Positions 24,230 to 36,700 of a stretch of 64,000 nucleotides of DNA are shown here, piece after piece. Numbering within the stretch: position 1 is the first letter of the stretch; each line of letters opens with the position of its first letter. The notes beneath the pieces are model-generated. The model was not told the origin of the DNA. It saw only the letters and a list, made by a program, of their open reading frames with translations, and made no database searches. The position numbers and the translations under genes are program-made. The stretch comes from Quillaja saponaria (lineage: Eukaryota; Streptophyta; Magnoliopsida; Fabales; Quillajaceae), in assembly GCA_029379385.1 (NCBI GenBank), contig CM055611.1, forward strand, positions 3,534,001-3,598,000, given 5' to 3'.

Positions 24230-24937
24230 TAGACTATATAAGGATATGATTGAAACTATTTTTTTTTTTTTATCTCATTCATCCACAAAGAAAAGAAGAC
24301 ACAGGGCGATCAAACCATCACACAATTCGCATAATGGCTAAAACCAACACTATCTCTTTGGGTTTTTTTGTATTGTCTTCCTGTTGGCTTCAAGTAACAT
24401 TATTTTCATGATTCATCTAGCAGATAATGGAATCCTCCATGTAAGAGATAGAAGCCACGTTTTAAAAAAAAATTTGTTTGTAGAATGGCAGCAAGTCTGT
24501 TAGGTTTATGGATTACACTTTTAATTCTCTCCTTTTCAAGTTTTCAGTAAAAATGCCTAATAAATGATATCACCTTAAACAAATTGACACATTCGAGAAT
24601 TATTATTGATTTTATTATTATTATTATATTATTATTTATGTCGTGATCGTGACCTTTTTATCATTTAACCAAATCTTTAAAAAAAGAAAGAAACCAAACC
24701 AATTAATTTGAATAAATAGGTTTTTATTTTCAATAATATTCATGTTATTTATTTATTTTGGTTTTTTAATAGCAGGGCCAGCTCGTGGGCTTACCATGCC
24801 GAAAGTAGTCTGCTAAGGCCATTGCTCAACTGCTTCAGATTGCAATGTAGTTTGTATGGCTCTAATGGATTCCCCAAGGGAGCATATTGTCAGGAAAAGT
24901 TGAGACAGAACTTGAATGCTTTTGTTATGCTGATTAA
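24230..24937 (+). pseudogene. Defensin-like locus 2 (dead)
   Basis: The TATA-like tatataag near 24235 and leader cacaaagaaaagaagaca precede an ATG at 24334. The signal-peptide exon (24334-24393) is shorter than in intact copies and its donor has lost one G. Exon 2 (24776-24937, after agcag) keeps family landmarks, including VVC before the first pair, then C-x5-C-x3-C. However, a TAA stop directly follows the first Cys, and two frameshifts separate the later part, which in another frame still reads ECFCYAD. No peptide of the family can be made. Confidence 0.7.
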
Positions 24938-24939
24938 GT

Positions 24940-26640
24940 TTTGTTGTCCTTAAGTAATTAAATCAAATAAAATTCTTATGAATCATTTCGTTCATTGTGT
25001 TTTTCTTTGATTACCAAATACTCCCTTGCAGTGTTGGTTGTTAATGAATTACCATGTTGATTCACCTCTACTTAATAGAATCATTCAACATATGATATAC
25101 ATCTACTCTTCAATGACAGACCTAGACAGTCAATTTTGGAGTGTCAAACTACAATTTCTTTCTGCCGTAAAGGAAGAGAACAATATTGCTGGTTGTAAAT
25201 AGACGAATAGTTTTCCCATCCAAACCTCATGGTCTACTAAAACTTACACTAGCCAGTCCACATTACACACTAAATAGAAGTTAGCCAAACTAATTAGATC
25301 ACTAGGTCTAGGTCATTAAATGTCTTATTATGAGACAAACACATTAGCATGTTTTATAAAACCCAAAATTCACAAATAATAAAACCTCACTTAATGGAAA
25401 ATTCAAACGTAGATGTCTAGAATTAATCTAATATACATAAAATGCTTGCTAGTAATTTTTTTGAAAATAATAAGGCTACATTTGAATGCATTAAATTGGA
25501 ATTTGGTTAGAATTATAATTTATGAGTTAGGGTTATATAAAAAATTATACTTTATTGTCATCTTAAGTGATTCTATGCAATGGTTGCTTGTCATCTCAAG
25601 TGATTCTATGCAATGTCATGCTTGCCATCATCTTTAGTAATAATTGTTGTCGTCTTTGGTTTGACCTGTTGTACATGATGCAAAGTGTGAGCACCAAGCC
25701 AAACATGTTTTTGTGTTATGTTTTTTAAATAAATATATTTATTATATGCTTATTTTTATTATATGGTTATCAAATATATATAAAATATAAATTTAAATTT
25801 AAATATATATCTATTTAATTATTTTACACTAGTTGGCTTCGCGAGCTTTAAAACTGAGTTTTGTCAAGTTCAAACTTGACTTGTTGACTATGTAAACTCT
25901 AAAATAAAATTCGAGCTTGTTCACTAATTATTCACCAATAATTCGGACCATTTGTAGCTTTAGTTTCCTACAAAATAACATGATTTAGGTTTACATTTAT
26001 AAAAATTAAAGAGGAAATTTTACTGTTGTTTTTTAATTTCTTGAAACTTTACTAAAATTTACAAATTTTAAATATAAGTCATGCTAAAAATTAAAATTGG
26101 ACAATCAAATTTAATTTCAATTCTAATTTCATATATCCATGCTTAATTTTAGATGTAAGAACTAAAATGAACTTGGCTTGCTTTGGACTTGTAGAGTTTG
26201 AGAAAGCCAACGAGAACATCAATATCAATTTAAACAAGATTCTTCGTTTGTTCTACCACCTAGGTAGACGGGGGACCGTAAAACCTACAAAGCAATTCGT
26301 AGAAGGTGCATGTATTTGAAATTTCCCAATAGCAATCATTTTCTGAACCCTTAATTAAAGAGTTTGTTGAGACGTCAAAAATCACATGGTTCTCATGCTT
26401 ACAACTAATAATTTTTCCACCATAAATTATAATAGGTGATGTCACCACCCAGACACTGCCTAGCAAATTGTACTCTTTATTTTAGATGTTTGACACTACA
26501 ACAATATGAAGTGATTTTCTCTCGTCTTTTCTTCTATTAGAGCTACTATAAATTAAATATTTTCAAGAGACAATCAACTCAACATTCTATACAAAAATTA
26601 AATAGAAAAAGCATCATCAACAATCAACAATTAAATAAAA
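24940..26640. other. Spacer, nothing identified
   Basis: AT-rich DNA with short repeats such as the doubled gtgattctatgcaatg near 25567 and 25599. No exon, RNA gene or element ends were recognised. The minus-strand 68-codon ORF at 26260-26466 has no recognisable motif. Confidence 0.5.
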
Positions 26641-26912
26641 ATGTGTACAAAAACTCACATCATGGTGTTCAGAATTCCTTCATTTCAGTTTCAGATTGCC
26701 ATAGGTTTCAAGTGTAAAACTACAAATTATATCAAATAAACAAGACTTACCCTATTCTATCATCCTTAAAATTTGAATTCCCATTTTTCTCAGGTGAATC
26801 CCTTTCAGTATAATTGAACTACTACAAGTAATACTTGAAATTTCAACTCATCCAAAAAAAAACAGGAGAAAACAGGACAGAAGAGAACAGAACAGAGCAG
26901 AGAAAAACAGAG

Positions 26913-27434
26913 TCAAACCAAATTATTGGCATCCGGCAAACCCTGTTGAATATCATTATCTCTAGCCGATACAGAGGTATTAGGACGCTTGGAAGAAGAA
27001 GCTATGGTAGCTCGACAAATTGGGCAATTAGAGTGATTACTGAGCCACAAATCTATACAAGAAGCATGAAATGAATGCTTGCACCCACTTAGTTGCCGGA
27101 CCTCTTCTCCGTCAGCAAACACCGACAAGCAAACAGGACACTCGGTGCCAATATTTTTGACATGGGTTTCCTTCTGGTATTTTAGGTCGGAAACTGCATA
27201 GGTTTGTCTGGGAATTCCAGGGTTGTCGGTGGTGTTATGGGATCGACGGCGAAAAGGGTTTGATGGCCACTTTATGGAGAAGATGAAGGTGTAGATTAAG
27301 GCTGGAATAATAACAACGGCGACCAAAGCGAGGATGAATTCTAGAGGAGATAAATCCAAGGAGCGCGGCGGAGCTGGGAAAGGTGGAGGAGGTATGCGCA
27401 GAACGGTGGGTGCATTTTCCATGATATGGTGCAC
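26913..27434 (-). CDS. ATL-family RING-H2 finger protein (E3 ubiquitin ligase), copy A
   Basis: A single-exon ORF of 173 codons, typical for the intronless ATL family. These proteins are membrane-anchored E3 ubiquitin ligases that pass ubiquitin from an E2 to a target. Layout: a short Pro-rich N-terminus, one hydrophobic segment at about residues 33-54, a basic stretch (FRRR), and a RING-H2 finger at about residues 98-141. The finger has C-x2-C-x15-C-x-H-x2-H-x2-C-x10-C-x2-C spacing, the conserved Trp before the last Cys pair (DLWL) and the Pro of CPIC. The classic GLD motif is not clear. A second Met at codon 5 may be the real start. Its 3' UTR and last codons are duplicated at 708-1046. It lies 1.4 kb from a second ATL gene in the same orientation. 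Confidence 0.9.
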   Translation of the reverse strand: MHHIMENAPTVLRIPPPPFPAPPRSLDLSPLEFILALVAVVIIPALIYTFIFSIKWPSNPFRRRSHNTTDNPGIPRQTYAVSDLKYQKETHVKNIGTECPVCLSVFADGEEVRQLSGCKHSFHASCIDLWLSNHSNCPICRATIASSSKRPNTSVSARDNDIQQGLPDANNLV

Positions 27435-28559
27435 AGAATAAATTATTATCCCAGGTCCAAGTGCATTTGATTGAGGCTTTTTGCTTTTTATTTTTTTATG
27501 TTTTTTATGCTTTTTTGAAGAAACAGTGAAGTAGGTTAGACAAAGACAAGGTTTGAAAGTTTTTTAAGAGCAATAATTGACGGAAAAAATGGGAATGAGA
27601 CAATGAGTAGGTGTAAATAAGTCAAGTAACAGAATTCAAGGTCACGTCACCGTGTGCAAAGAACTGTATTTTAAAAATTTTTCTCGTTTATCTCTTTTCA
27701 TATTTTATTTTTAATTTCAACCTGAATTATTATATTTTTTTTATTAATTAGAATTAAAAATAAATAAGTTTAGATATATTTTGTCAGAAAATTAACAAAT
27801 AACTATATTAAAGGAATTAAGAAAAGATCATTGATTTTTAAAATATTTATTAATTATTAAATTTTAAATTAAATAATGTGAATTTTGAAAAATTAATCTA
27901 CTTGATTAATATTTTAAATTTTAAAAAAAAAAGGATGTAAGTGAAATAAAAGTGTCAATATAAAATTTAGATATTTTTTTTTATAAACAATATTAAAAGT
28001 AGAAATTTCTAGGAATGCAAATTTATTATAGAACTTATTTAGAATGTGAATACAAAAGTAAGACTTATCCTTATTATTTCTCTTTTTTTCTTCCAAGTTT
28101 TGCTATTGTTTATTTGTTCATTTTTATACAGAGTACTTATTTATTTTCAATTTTGTTGTCCTAAAAGAAGTCAAATTAATAATTTCCTTCTTTTATTTTT
28201 CCTTAATATATATATATATATATATTTGTGTAGGGCATAAGAGCTACAAAATAAAATTATTATTTGTTCCAAGTCTTTAAGACAATGATAAAAAATTCCA
28301 TCAGTTGAACTAATTATTATATATATTTTTGTGTGTGCAGATTAGTGGTTATTAAAGTATTAATAATAATAATAATAAAAAGTAATACAAAAAATTATAC
28401 CAACAAATGTCTTCATAAAATAGTAAATACAAAATTTAGTTTTATAAAAATATAACAGTTACATTTAATATTCTTATATAAATATTTGATAGTCACAAGA
28501 ATAATTAAAATTCCATAAACCAAATAACAACTTACAAAGTTCATATACATTAAACAGAG
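27435..28559. other. Spacer between ATL genes
   Basis: AT-rich; contains the presumed promoter of ATL copy A immediately at 27435-27700 (minus-strand gene), a TA repeat near 28208-28226 and an AAT-type run near 28360. No other gene was recognised. Confidence 0.5.
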
Positions 28560-28831
28560 CAAGAAATTCCTCTTTTTCTGTTAGCTGCTCTATTTCTAGT
28601 TTAAGTGTACATCAAGGAAGAAGAAAATCTTGCTTAGATTGAAAGATACCTTCGTTGTTTGTTGTGTAACACAAGACTAGTCTCAATATCTCATTAACGC
28701 ATCAAACTTTTTTTTATCCTTTGTAAGGGGTAGCCTCCATAAAACACTCACTAGAAAAAACAAAAACAAAAAATAAAAATAAAAAATAAAAAAATGGAAA
28801 AATAGCTCTGTCACATTATAAGACTATGGTT

Positions 28832-29395
28832 TTATAATGGCGGCATAGACAAAACCACATTCTGCGAAGTGCTCATAACAGCAGTTTCTGCCCTACAAAT
28901 TGGGCAATTAGAGTGCAAATTTAACCATTTATCAATGCATTCGACATGAAACACATGCATACAATAGGGCAGCACACGAATCGCCTCGGCTTCCTTGAAC
29001 TCAGACAAGCAAACAGCACATACCCCTTCGTCGCTGCTGCTGCGTTCTTTCTTGTATTTATTAACCAAATTGAGTGACCTTGATGAAGTGACCATTGAAT
29101 TGCTGGTGCTGGTAGGCAGCCGAGAATCGTTATGAAAGTTAGTTATTTGAAGTCCTTGTTGTTGCCCATTTGGTTGGTTTGATGTTATTGTTGTTGTGGT
29201 GGTGGTGGTGGTGGTGGTGTTACTTTGTCTAGAGCAAGTAATAAGGCATTGGTAAGTTGCAGCCACTAAAGCTCCTGCCATGACACCAAGAAGAAGAATG
29301 AAAACCGGGTTAAATTGTGGGTGATGATGTTGATCTTGTCCATCCATGGGAGAAAGAAAGAGATGAGGCTTGTTCATGGTTAAACATAGGGTCAT
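28832..29395 (-). CDS. ATL-family RING-H2 finger protein (E3 ubiquitin ligase), copy B
   Basis: A single-exon ORF of 187 codons. Layout: a His-rich N-terminal stretch, a hydrophobic segment at about residues 31-48, then a run of ten or so Thr (coded by ACC/ACA repeats near 29190-29222). A Ser-rich linker follows, then a RING-H2 finger at about residues 126-168 with C-x2-C-x15-C-x-H-x2-H-x2-C-x10-C-x2-C spacing. The finger holds all eight zinc ligands and KWL before the last pair. Possible starts are codon 1, Met-7 and Met-17; the first is used here for lack of evidence. The paralogue downstream (26913-27434) shares the plan but little sequence outside the finger, so the pair is an old duplication or a chance neighbour. 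Expected role: membrane-bound ubiquitin ligase. Confidence 0.9.
   Translation of the reverse strand: MTLCLTMNKPHLFLSPMDGQDQHHHPQFNPVFILLLGVMAGALVAATYQCLITCSRQSNTTTTTTTTTTITSNQPNGQQQGLQITNFHNDSRLPTSTSNSMVTSSRSLNLVNKYKKERSSSDEGVCAVCLSEFKEAEAIRVLPYCMHVFHVECIDKWLNLHSNCPICRAETAVMSTSQNVVLSMPPL
29190..29222 (-). repeat. Coding trinucleotide repeat (poly-Thr) in ATL copy B
   Basis: GTG/GTT repeats on the plus strand encode the Thr run between the membrane segment and RING domain. Such a repeat is prone to length variation without breaking the frame. Confidence 0.75.
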
Positions 29396-30225
29396 TCAAA
29401 ATGTTGAATTGTATGCATTGTGCATTCATGTATATGTAAATGTAATAACAACAAAAGAGTGGCTAAACTTATAGATCAATTTCATCAAAACGTGGGTGAC
29501 ACGGACAGGAATACATATTAAATACATTGTATGGACCCATTTTAGTGAAAGAGCTCTTTTAATGAAGGCTTGTAAAACCAAAATTGAAGTCGTAAGGGCA
29601 TATGAAAAACAGTGACATTCAAGATAATTGAGTTTAATTTCGATGAATCCAAAACTCAAGTCTCCACTACAAGTGACGTTATGTGCTTATCTAACTAGTA
29701 AGTTCTTTTACTGAAGGTAGAATGGTAGTCAACCCATTAGGTTTTAAGGGTTATGAAGATACATAATATCTACAACAACAAATTAATAAGATGTATTTTG
29801 CAATTGAGTTAACAACCAAAATTATAATTTATTAATAAGAAGATCTTATTATGTCATATGGTTTGTTCATGTTATATTTTGTTTAAGTCAATTTAAATGA
29901 AATATGACAGTAAACATAAAAGTGATATTATTTTAAAAAATAGCTATTCGCTTCCTTACTTTTTATAACTAAAAATAATAAAATGAATGTTGATATAAAT
30001 TATAAAGACCAAGATCATAGTGATCAATATTTATACAAAGAATTATCGTGAACGGAGAAAGTACCTGAACCCACCCAAAAACAAAACAAAGGAAGATAGA
30101 TAAATCATACCTTATGCCAGAAGTGGTAGATTACGGAAGGTAAAATGCAACTTCAAATTAGATGAGAATTAGAACTAAAAGACAAATTAGGCCCGCAATC
30201 TAATTAATTATTGGGTTAAGGATCA
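29396..30225. other. Spacer upstream of ATL copy B
   Basis: Presumed promoter region of ATL copy B at its left end; the rest shows no recognisable feature. The 77-codon minus-strand ORF at 29426-29659 has no motif. Confidence 0.45.
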
Positions 30226-30366
30226 AAGGATGTGGTTGTAGATATTAATATTATATAATGAATTCCTTGAGCTAATTATAATTGTCGTCTCATCTATCTA
30301 CCATTAGAAAAAAATAAAAATAAAATAAAAATAAAAAGAGAAGAGTGAGGTGGATAGACGGCCAAA

Positions 30367-30986
30367 ATGTCATCTCAACGCTTCCTCTGGAGGATTCTAT
30401 GCATCATATTTCTTTTGACTTAAGGTAACAAATTCATTTCATAATTCATTTTAAGTTATATATATATATAAAAGAAACCCAGGACTAACTGAATCTTTAG
30501 AGTCCCCCTAGCTTTGATGTTATAGTGAGAGTGTTTTTCAGAATGTTTATTTGTTTATTTTTTGTATGTAATAAATATAGTATTAATAATAATGTAAATA
30601 AGCGACAGATCTCTCCATATCCTTAAACAAAAACTATCAAAAAGTTTTTATTGAAGGATTTTTGAATTGTATACACTAATGTTTTAAAATTTGGATTGAT
30701 CCAGCTAGTCTGACCAATTGATTGTGGCCCTAGATTTGAACTATTTTCCATGTTAGTCTCTGAATTGAGTTTTAAAACATTGCTAAACACAAGTTGATTT
30801 AGAGTTTGATGTCACTTAATTGCAGGGCCAGCGATAGGGTTTGATGTACCCAAAGTAGTATGCCAGGGTCCATGCACAACTGGATCAACTGCAATCAAGT
30901 GTGCGTTGCTAAGGGCTTCCCTAACAGGAAGCTACTGTATGGGTTTTAGTGGAACACAATTGCAGTGTTGCTGCAAGATGAATTGA
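30367..30986 (+). pseudogene. Defensin-like locus 3 (broken, exon 2 still open)
   Basis: Exon 1 is 30367-30424, followed by gtaaca. It encodes a hydrophobic leader but ends in an in-frame TAA one base before the donor, created by a 6-nt loss compared with relatives. Exon 2 is 30826-30986, after ttgcag, and is open to its TGA. It retains VVCQGPC at the front and CCCKMN at the end. The middle part is read in a shifted frame because of two opposite indels, so the central C-x3-C motif is lost although the frame closes again. It therefore has seven cysteines in altered spacing. Translation from the exon 1 ATG would stop early; a functional peptide is unlikely. Confidence 0.68.
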
Positions 30987-31009
30987 CTCCTACATCATTC
31001 ACCGTCAAA

Positions 31010-31770
31010 TATATATATATATATATATTTGCATGGCTACAATTTTAATACTTTGTATGCATAAAAAAATAATTCATCGGACGAGACTGTTTTTAGTGAT
31101 TTAAAAATTAATTAATATTTGATATACTAACAGTAGATTTAAATTTAAATTTATTTTTTATATTGTTAGTAAATGAGAGGGTGATATATATCACTAATTC
31201 GAATCATCACCCTCAATTCTAATTAAGTGGGTTAATCTGTTAGTATTCCTTTTTATATGTTGTGTTTTAGGAAAATTTATAAATGGGAGATAGCTCTTAA
31301 TCCTGTTTTACATGTTGAAACCTGTTATGGGACAATGGGCTAGGCTGTGTGTAGCCATATAGCAAAATGTTCAAGCATCAAATCTGTTTTAAGAATTCTA
31401 GAAAGGTATAAAAAAAAATTCTTAGTTATTTTTACTTTTGGACTTGACTAGTGATATTAGGTTAGAGATTTTTTTTTTTAATTGAAAAACATGTGAATAT
31501 GATATTGTTTGTGATGTACTCTATTTATTAGATTAATACATGGTAAATTAGAATATGAATATGAGTTAATTGATTTTCACAACAATTCAAATGGTGAGAT
31601 AGTAAATAATGTATGGAAGGAAAAAAAACCTCAATAGAGTATTGATTTTGAGTTAATATTGTGCAATTTTTCATTTATGAGGTCTTAGCTTAATTAGTTA
31701 AGAAGGAAGAGCAAGGATCACAAGGTTATTTAAAGGAATCATTGTCACAAGAAGTGAAGGAAAATATTTG
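31010..31770. other. Spacer downstream of locus 3
   Basis: A TA microsatellite at about 31010-31029 follows the locus 3 stop. Parts near 31430-31600 resemble 45020-45180 (around ttgactagtgatat.aggttagaga), another sign of segmental duplication inside the cluster. Confidence 0.45.
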
Positions 31771-32620
31771 ATAGATCACTTTGTAATTTGCTAGGAATGT
31801 GATACTGAAAAATTATCGTAGATGAGTAAAACTTTCATTTTAAATAGAGAGGTATGGAAACCAACTAGAATATATGAGTCTTATATAATTTAGTTTCAAA
31901 TGGAAAACCAACATGTAACTGTAACCGGATTATGCACTATACAACGTGAAGTATACATAGCTTCATACTATCTGAAGTACTCATGAAATTCTAAGAGGGA
32001 GAATAAGACCATGAAAGTGCAAGAAGTGAAATTCGGAGGCAGACCATTCATTCCTGGACTAGGGAATTTATGAGAATGTTACTCCCCTATGGTCTACATG
32101 AAGTATATATAACTTCATACTATCTGAAAGTAAGCACATATTAATATGGAGTATATTAGCCAAAGGTACTTATGAAATTCTATGAAGGGAGAATAAGACC
32201 ATAAAAGTGCGGGAAGTGAAATCCGGAGGTAGGGCATCTATGTCGGGACTAGGAAATTTAAAATAATTTTACTCCACACGACCTCTTTCAAAGGAGATTT
32301 GAAATCAATAAAGAAACACAACTTTTTAACTATTAGACCAATTGTTTGTGGTGTAGTAAACATATTTAAAATTGAACTAATTTTTTTTGATATTTTCAAA
32401 TACAAATTAGAACTTATTGCAGAAATAACTAGGAGATAAATGGAAATTCAGCCATGCTAATTAGGAATGAAATCCCTTATAATTGTTGCCAACGGGTTTA
32501 GTTTTAAATTATATAAGGATTCAATCCATGCTTCTTTTTTTATATTATTCATTCATTCACCGAGAAAACAAGATATAGTCAATCAAATTAGCCACCGCAA
32601 TTCACATAATGGTGTCATAA
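31770..32620 (+). pseudogene. Defensin-like locus 4: upstream region with no gene body
   Basis: 31770-31945 matches 55590-55760, and 32440-32615 matches 56270-56440. This is the sequence leading up to the start codon of locus 11. The shared blocks are caacgggtttagttttaaatt, the TATA-like atataagg (32511) and the leader ending ttcacataATG at 32609. After the ATG the reading is Met-Val-Ser-stop and no signal-peptide exon or mature-peptide exon follows. It is a promoter and leader stripped of its gene. Confidence 0.65.
31975..32360 (-). repeat. SINE-like repeat, two partial tandem copies
   Basis: Two partly overlapping copies of the unit containing gggagaataagaccat.aaagtgc, then ggactagg.aattta, occur near 32000 and 32190. 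Related units are at 45230-45470 and 56000-56200. The minus strand of the better copies has box A/B-like motifs, so these are probably decayed tRNA-derived SINEs. Confidence 0.45.
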
Positions 32621-32869
32621 CCCAATATCGTCAAATTAGAAATAATATGTAAATTGTAGTTATAACAATAATAAATATGTAAATAAATAAATTGAACTAA
32701 TAATATAATAGAATATGTTATAATCTGACACTTTAATATACATTTTAAAATTTTATGTATAATTTATTATTATAAAGTAAGTAAACTTTGACCATGTAAA
32801 TTAAATTAAGTGAATAATTAATACATGTATATATTAAGATTTAATTTTCACCACACATTACGTTGACAT

Positions 32870-33391
32870 TGACTTATTTTAGTATTTTTTTTTCTCTCTC
32901 CTTTCCCCACCGCCATTGCTTTCTTTTCCTTTTATCTTGGCCGATGGTGGCATTTGTTTTCCACCGACTTAGCACTCATCTTTTATTCCCAGTTCAGCAA
33001 TGGTAAATTTCAGCTCTCATAATCAAGCTTTTGCAGACAATTCTCTTATTCGTCTTGATTGCTATATTCTTTGCCAGCTGTGAGTCTCCTTCATACCCCT
33101 GTTCTTCCTTTTCCATCTGATTTCTTACCTCCAAATAATTTTCTCTCCCCCAAAGCTTTGAGCTGCATAATCTTGGGGGATTAGCTTTGGGTTGCAAGCA
33201 GTGTTTCCTCTTTGGTTACTTTCTTCTTTTGGCTTCCACTCAGGTTCGTCTTTTCCTCCACCCTCTAAATAATCTTGAATTCATGTATATACACTAATAG
33301 CTTGCAATGAAGTTTTCTTTCGTTGTTTCTAGGATTTCTTATTATTTTCTTTTGTTTCCTCGTTGACCCAAGGAGTGGGAAAGTGAACAGG
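32870..33391 (+). other. Possible 5' leader of an unidentified host gene
   Basis: The segment is markedly less AT-rich and CT-rich, and it contains intron-like boundaries (caggttcgtc near 33241, tttctaggattt near 33328). Such composition is typical of plant 5' UTRs with introns. No coding domain was recognised. The Copia element 2 begins at its right end, and related non-repetitive DNA resumes at 37603. Confidence 0.3.
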
Positions 33392-33684
33392 TGAAAAAAC
33401 AAAGAACTTTTTACTTTGCGATAATTCTCATTGAACAGTGGACCGACTATATGTATAGGAAGAAAAGTAATCTACATTCTTAATTTTAGGCTCCAATTAG
33501 ATAGCATAAAATAAAGGAATTAATTACAATCAGAGTTCTAACTAATAAAAGCTAATAATAGTCGTACATGAATTGAAATAAAACTACCTAAAATACAACT
33601 ATATTATCAGACATAAATACAAAGAATCAGTTAGTATTAAAATCATTAAATCTAGTTGAGGGATTTACTCCCTAAAATCCTTCA
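33392..33684 (-). repeat. 3' LTR of Copia element 2
   Basis: 293 bp, direct repeat of 37315-37602; shared blocks include tagcataaaata.gg, gctaataaaagctaataatag and gagggatttactccct. Confidence 0.88.
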
Positions 33685-33739
33685 CTCCCTATCAAGTTGG
33701 GAGTAAATGTTGATCATTCCCAGCTTGGAATTCAAGTTG

Positions 33740-36700
33740 TCAAAATTCACTCTAGGTAAAGCTTTTGTGAGAATATCAGCTATTTGGTGACTTGAAGGAA
33801 TATAAACCATTTGGATGATACTTCATTCAATCTTTTCTTCGATGGAATGTCTATCAATCTTCACATGCTTAGTCTTGTCATGATGGACAGGATTTTTAGC
33901 AATACTAATAGAACCTTGATTGTCACAAAAAACTTTTATTGAACCTTCATATATGATCTTTAATTCTTATAGAAGTCTTTTAAGTCATATTCCTTCACAA
34001 ATAATGAGTGCAAGAGCCCGGAACTCAGCCTCTGCACTGACGTGTAGTAACCAGAAGTTGATCTCCGGTTTGTAATAGATACAACTTAATCTGCATCAGA
34101 GTAGATATCAATGTTTTTGCTGTACCCCTTTTTGAAGAAAAAGCCATTGCTTGGTGTCATTTTTAAGTACCTCAAAATTCTGTAAATAGTACCCATATGT
34201 TTTTCTGTGGGATTATTCATGAATTGACTTACTGACAAAAAATCCAATACCATGTCGAGTGTGTGATAAATAGATAAGTCTCCCTACAAGATGTTGATAT
34301 CTCCCTTTATCAACATGAGTACTCCTTTCTGTCATGCCTAGTTTACAGGTTGAGTCCATAAGGGTGTCAGCAGGTTTGCAGCCAAGTATACCGGTCTTCT
34401 TAAGTAAGTCAAGGGTGTATTTCTAGTTGGGAAATAGAAATCCCCTTGTTTGAGCGGCTACTTCCATGCCAAGGAAGTATTTCTACTTTCCAAGATCTTT
34501 AATCTCAAATTCTTGAGATAGGATAGTCTTCAACCTGTCTATTTTCTCATAATCATCTCCTATGAGAATGATATCATTAAACATAAACAATAAAGATAGT
34601 AAGCTTTCCATTTGAAGAATGATTAGTAAAAAGGGTATAGTTTGATTGACCTTGAGTGTACTCATATTTCTTTACAACTCTTGTGAATCGGTCAAACCAA
34701 GCTCTTAGGGATTACTTGAGACCATATAGAGATTTTTTCAGCTTGCACACTTTATGTGCATTTTCCTTATTCTCAAAACCAAAAGGAATCTTCATGTAGA
34801 CTTCTTCTAAGTCACCATTTAGAAAGACATTCTTGACATCTAATTAATGAAGAGGCTAATCAAGGTTAGAAGTCAAAGACAGAAGAACCCGGTTAGTATT
34901 CAACTTAGCCACGGGAGCAAAAGTTTCATGATAATCAATCCCATAGGTTTGAGTAAAGCATTTTGCAACTAACCTTGTCTTGTACCTTTCAATACTCCCA
35001 TCTGCATTATACTTCACATTAAAGATCCATTTACAACTCACTAGTCGTTTCCTTTCAGGAAGAGTTGAAATATCCCATGTGCCATTTTTATTTAAGGCAC
35101 TGATTTCTTCATTGATGACAGCTCTCTATTTTGTATTTTTCATGGCTCCTTGTACATTGGTTGGAATTTTAATTTGGGATAAGTTTGAAATAAACGCCTG
35201 ATAACTTGGAGAAAGATTGTCATATGAAACAAAGTGAGATATATGATGTTGGGCTTAAGACCTCACTATTTTCCTTTAAGTAATGGGAATATCAAGATCA
35301 TTATAAGGTATAGAAATGAATCAGATGAGTTTTCAATATTACCTGATTTTGTAGGAACAATACTCGGGTAAAAATCCTGGCAAGACTGATTAGAAAGAAT
35401 TAGGTGCTCTACCTCTTTATCTCTTAGCTTCCTGGAATAAATAAGATTTTTTCATCTCCCTATATTCTTACAAGAAAATTGGGAGGAGATTTAAGGAGAT
35501 TTCTCCTCCTGAGAAGTAGACTCAGTGTTATTTTCTGGATTGATGTGAGAAATTAAAGGAGAAGAATTAGTAGGCTCATTATAGAGATGTCAAAATTGAT
35601 CTTCATCTTTGCTAGTGACAGAATTCTCTTATTGAATAGAAGTTTTGGGGTGGAAATATTGATTTTCAAATAAGGTAACATCCATAATGTTGTAGAATTT
35701 TTTCTTTTCTTGAGAATAGCATTTATACCCTTTTTGAGATGGAGAATGGCCAATAAAAACACATTTGACAGCGTTTGGATCTAGTTTACCCTTAAGATGT
35801 GATGAAATATGTACAAAAGCAGAACAACCAAAAACTTTAAGGAGTAAATTGGATATAAAACAAGTAGAGGGGTAAGAATTAGTGAGAACCTAAATAGGAG
35901 TGTTGAAGTTTAGCACTTTTGGTGGCATTCTGATAATGAGATAGGCTCTTGTAAGGATAGCATCCTCCCAAAAACTCTTTGGAAAGATTTAAGGTGAATA
36001 TGAGAGCTTGGGCTACTTGTAAAAGATGACGATTTTTTTTCTCAGTTTTCTCATTTTGTTGAGGAGTATCAATGCAAGAACTTTGATAAACAATCCTATT
36101 TTGAAGAAGATAGTTGCCTAACGTAAAGTTAAAGTAGTCTTTGGCATTATCAATTCTTAAAACTTGAATTTTGGCCTGAAATTAATTCTGAATCATAGAA
36201 TGAAAACTTTTAAAAATGAGGACAATTTCAGATTTATCTTTCATTAAAAATAACCATGTTACCCTAATATGATCATCCACAAAAGAAACAAACCACCTAG
36301 TACCAGACATATTGTGAATATGAAAAGGGCTCCAAATATCACTATGAATAATAGAAAAAGGATGAGATGGTTGATATGAGTGCACGGAAAAATTATGTTT
36401 AGTATGTTTTACCAATTGGTAGATTTTGCATTTGAAAGAGCTCGAATTTTTATTCATAAAAAGAGATGGGAACAATTTTGTAAGGTACATAAAACTAGGG
36501 TGACCCAATCTAAAGTGGCATAACATAATTGGATTATTGTTATGACTAGAGACAAACATTAAATCGCTATTGGATCGACTTATAAAAACAAAATTAGAAT
36601 TACACTGATTTGTCTAAGTTTGGTTCACAAGTTTGCCATCCTTTAAGAGATAGAGGCCCACACTCCTTAGCATTGCCAATCATGTTCACTGAGTCCTGAT

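Noticed and set aside
26260..26466. A 68-codon minus-strand ORF with fairly even composition
   Set aside because: No family, start context or neighbouring exon was recognised; kept as unknown and not annotated as a gene.
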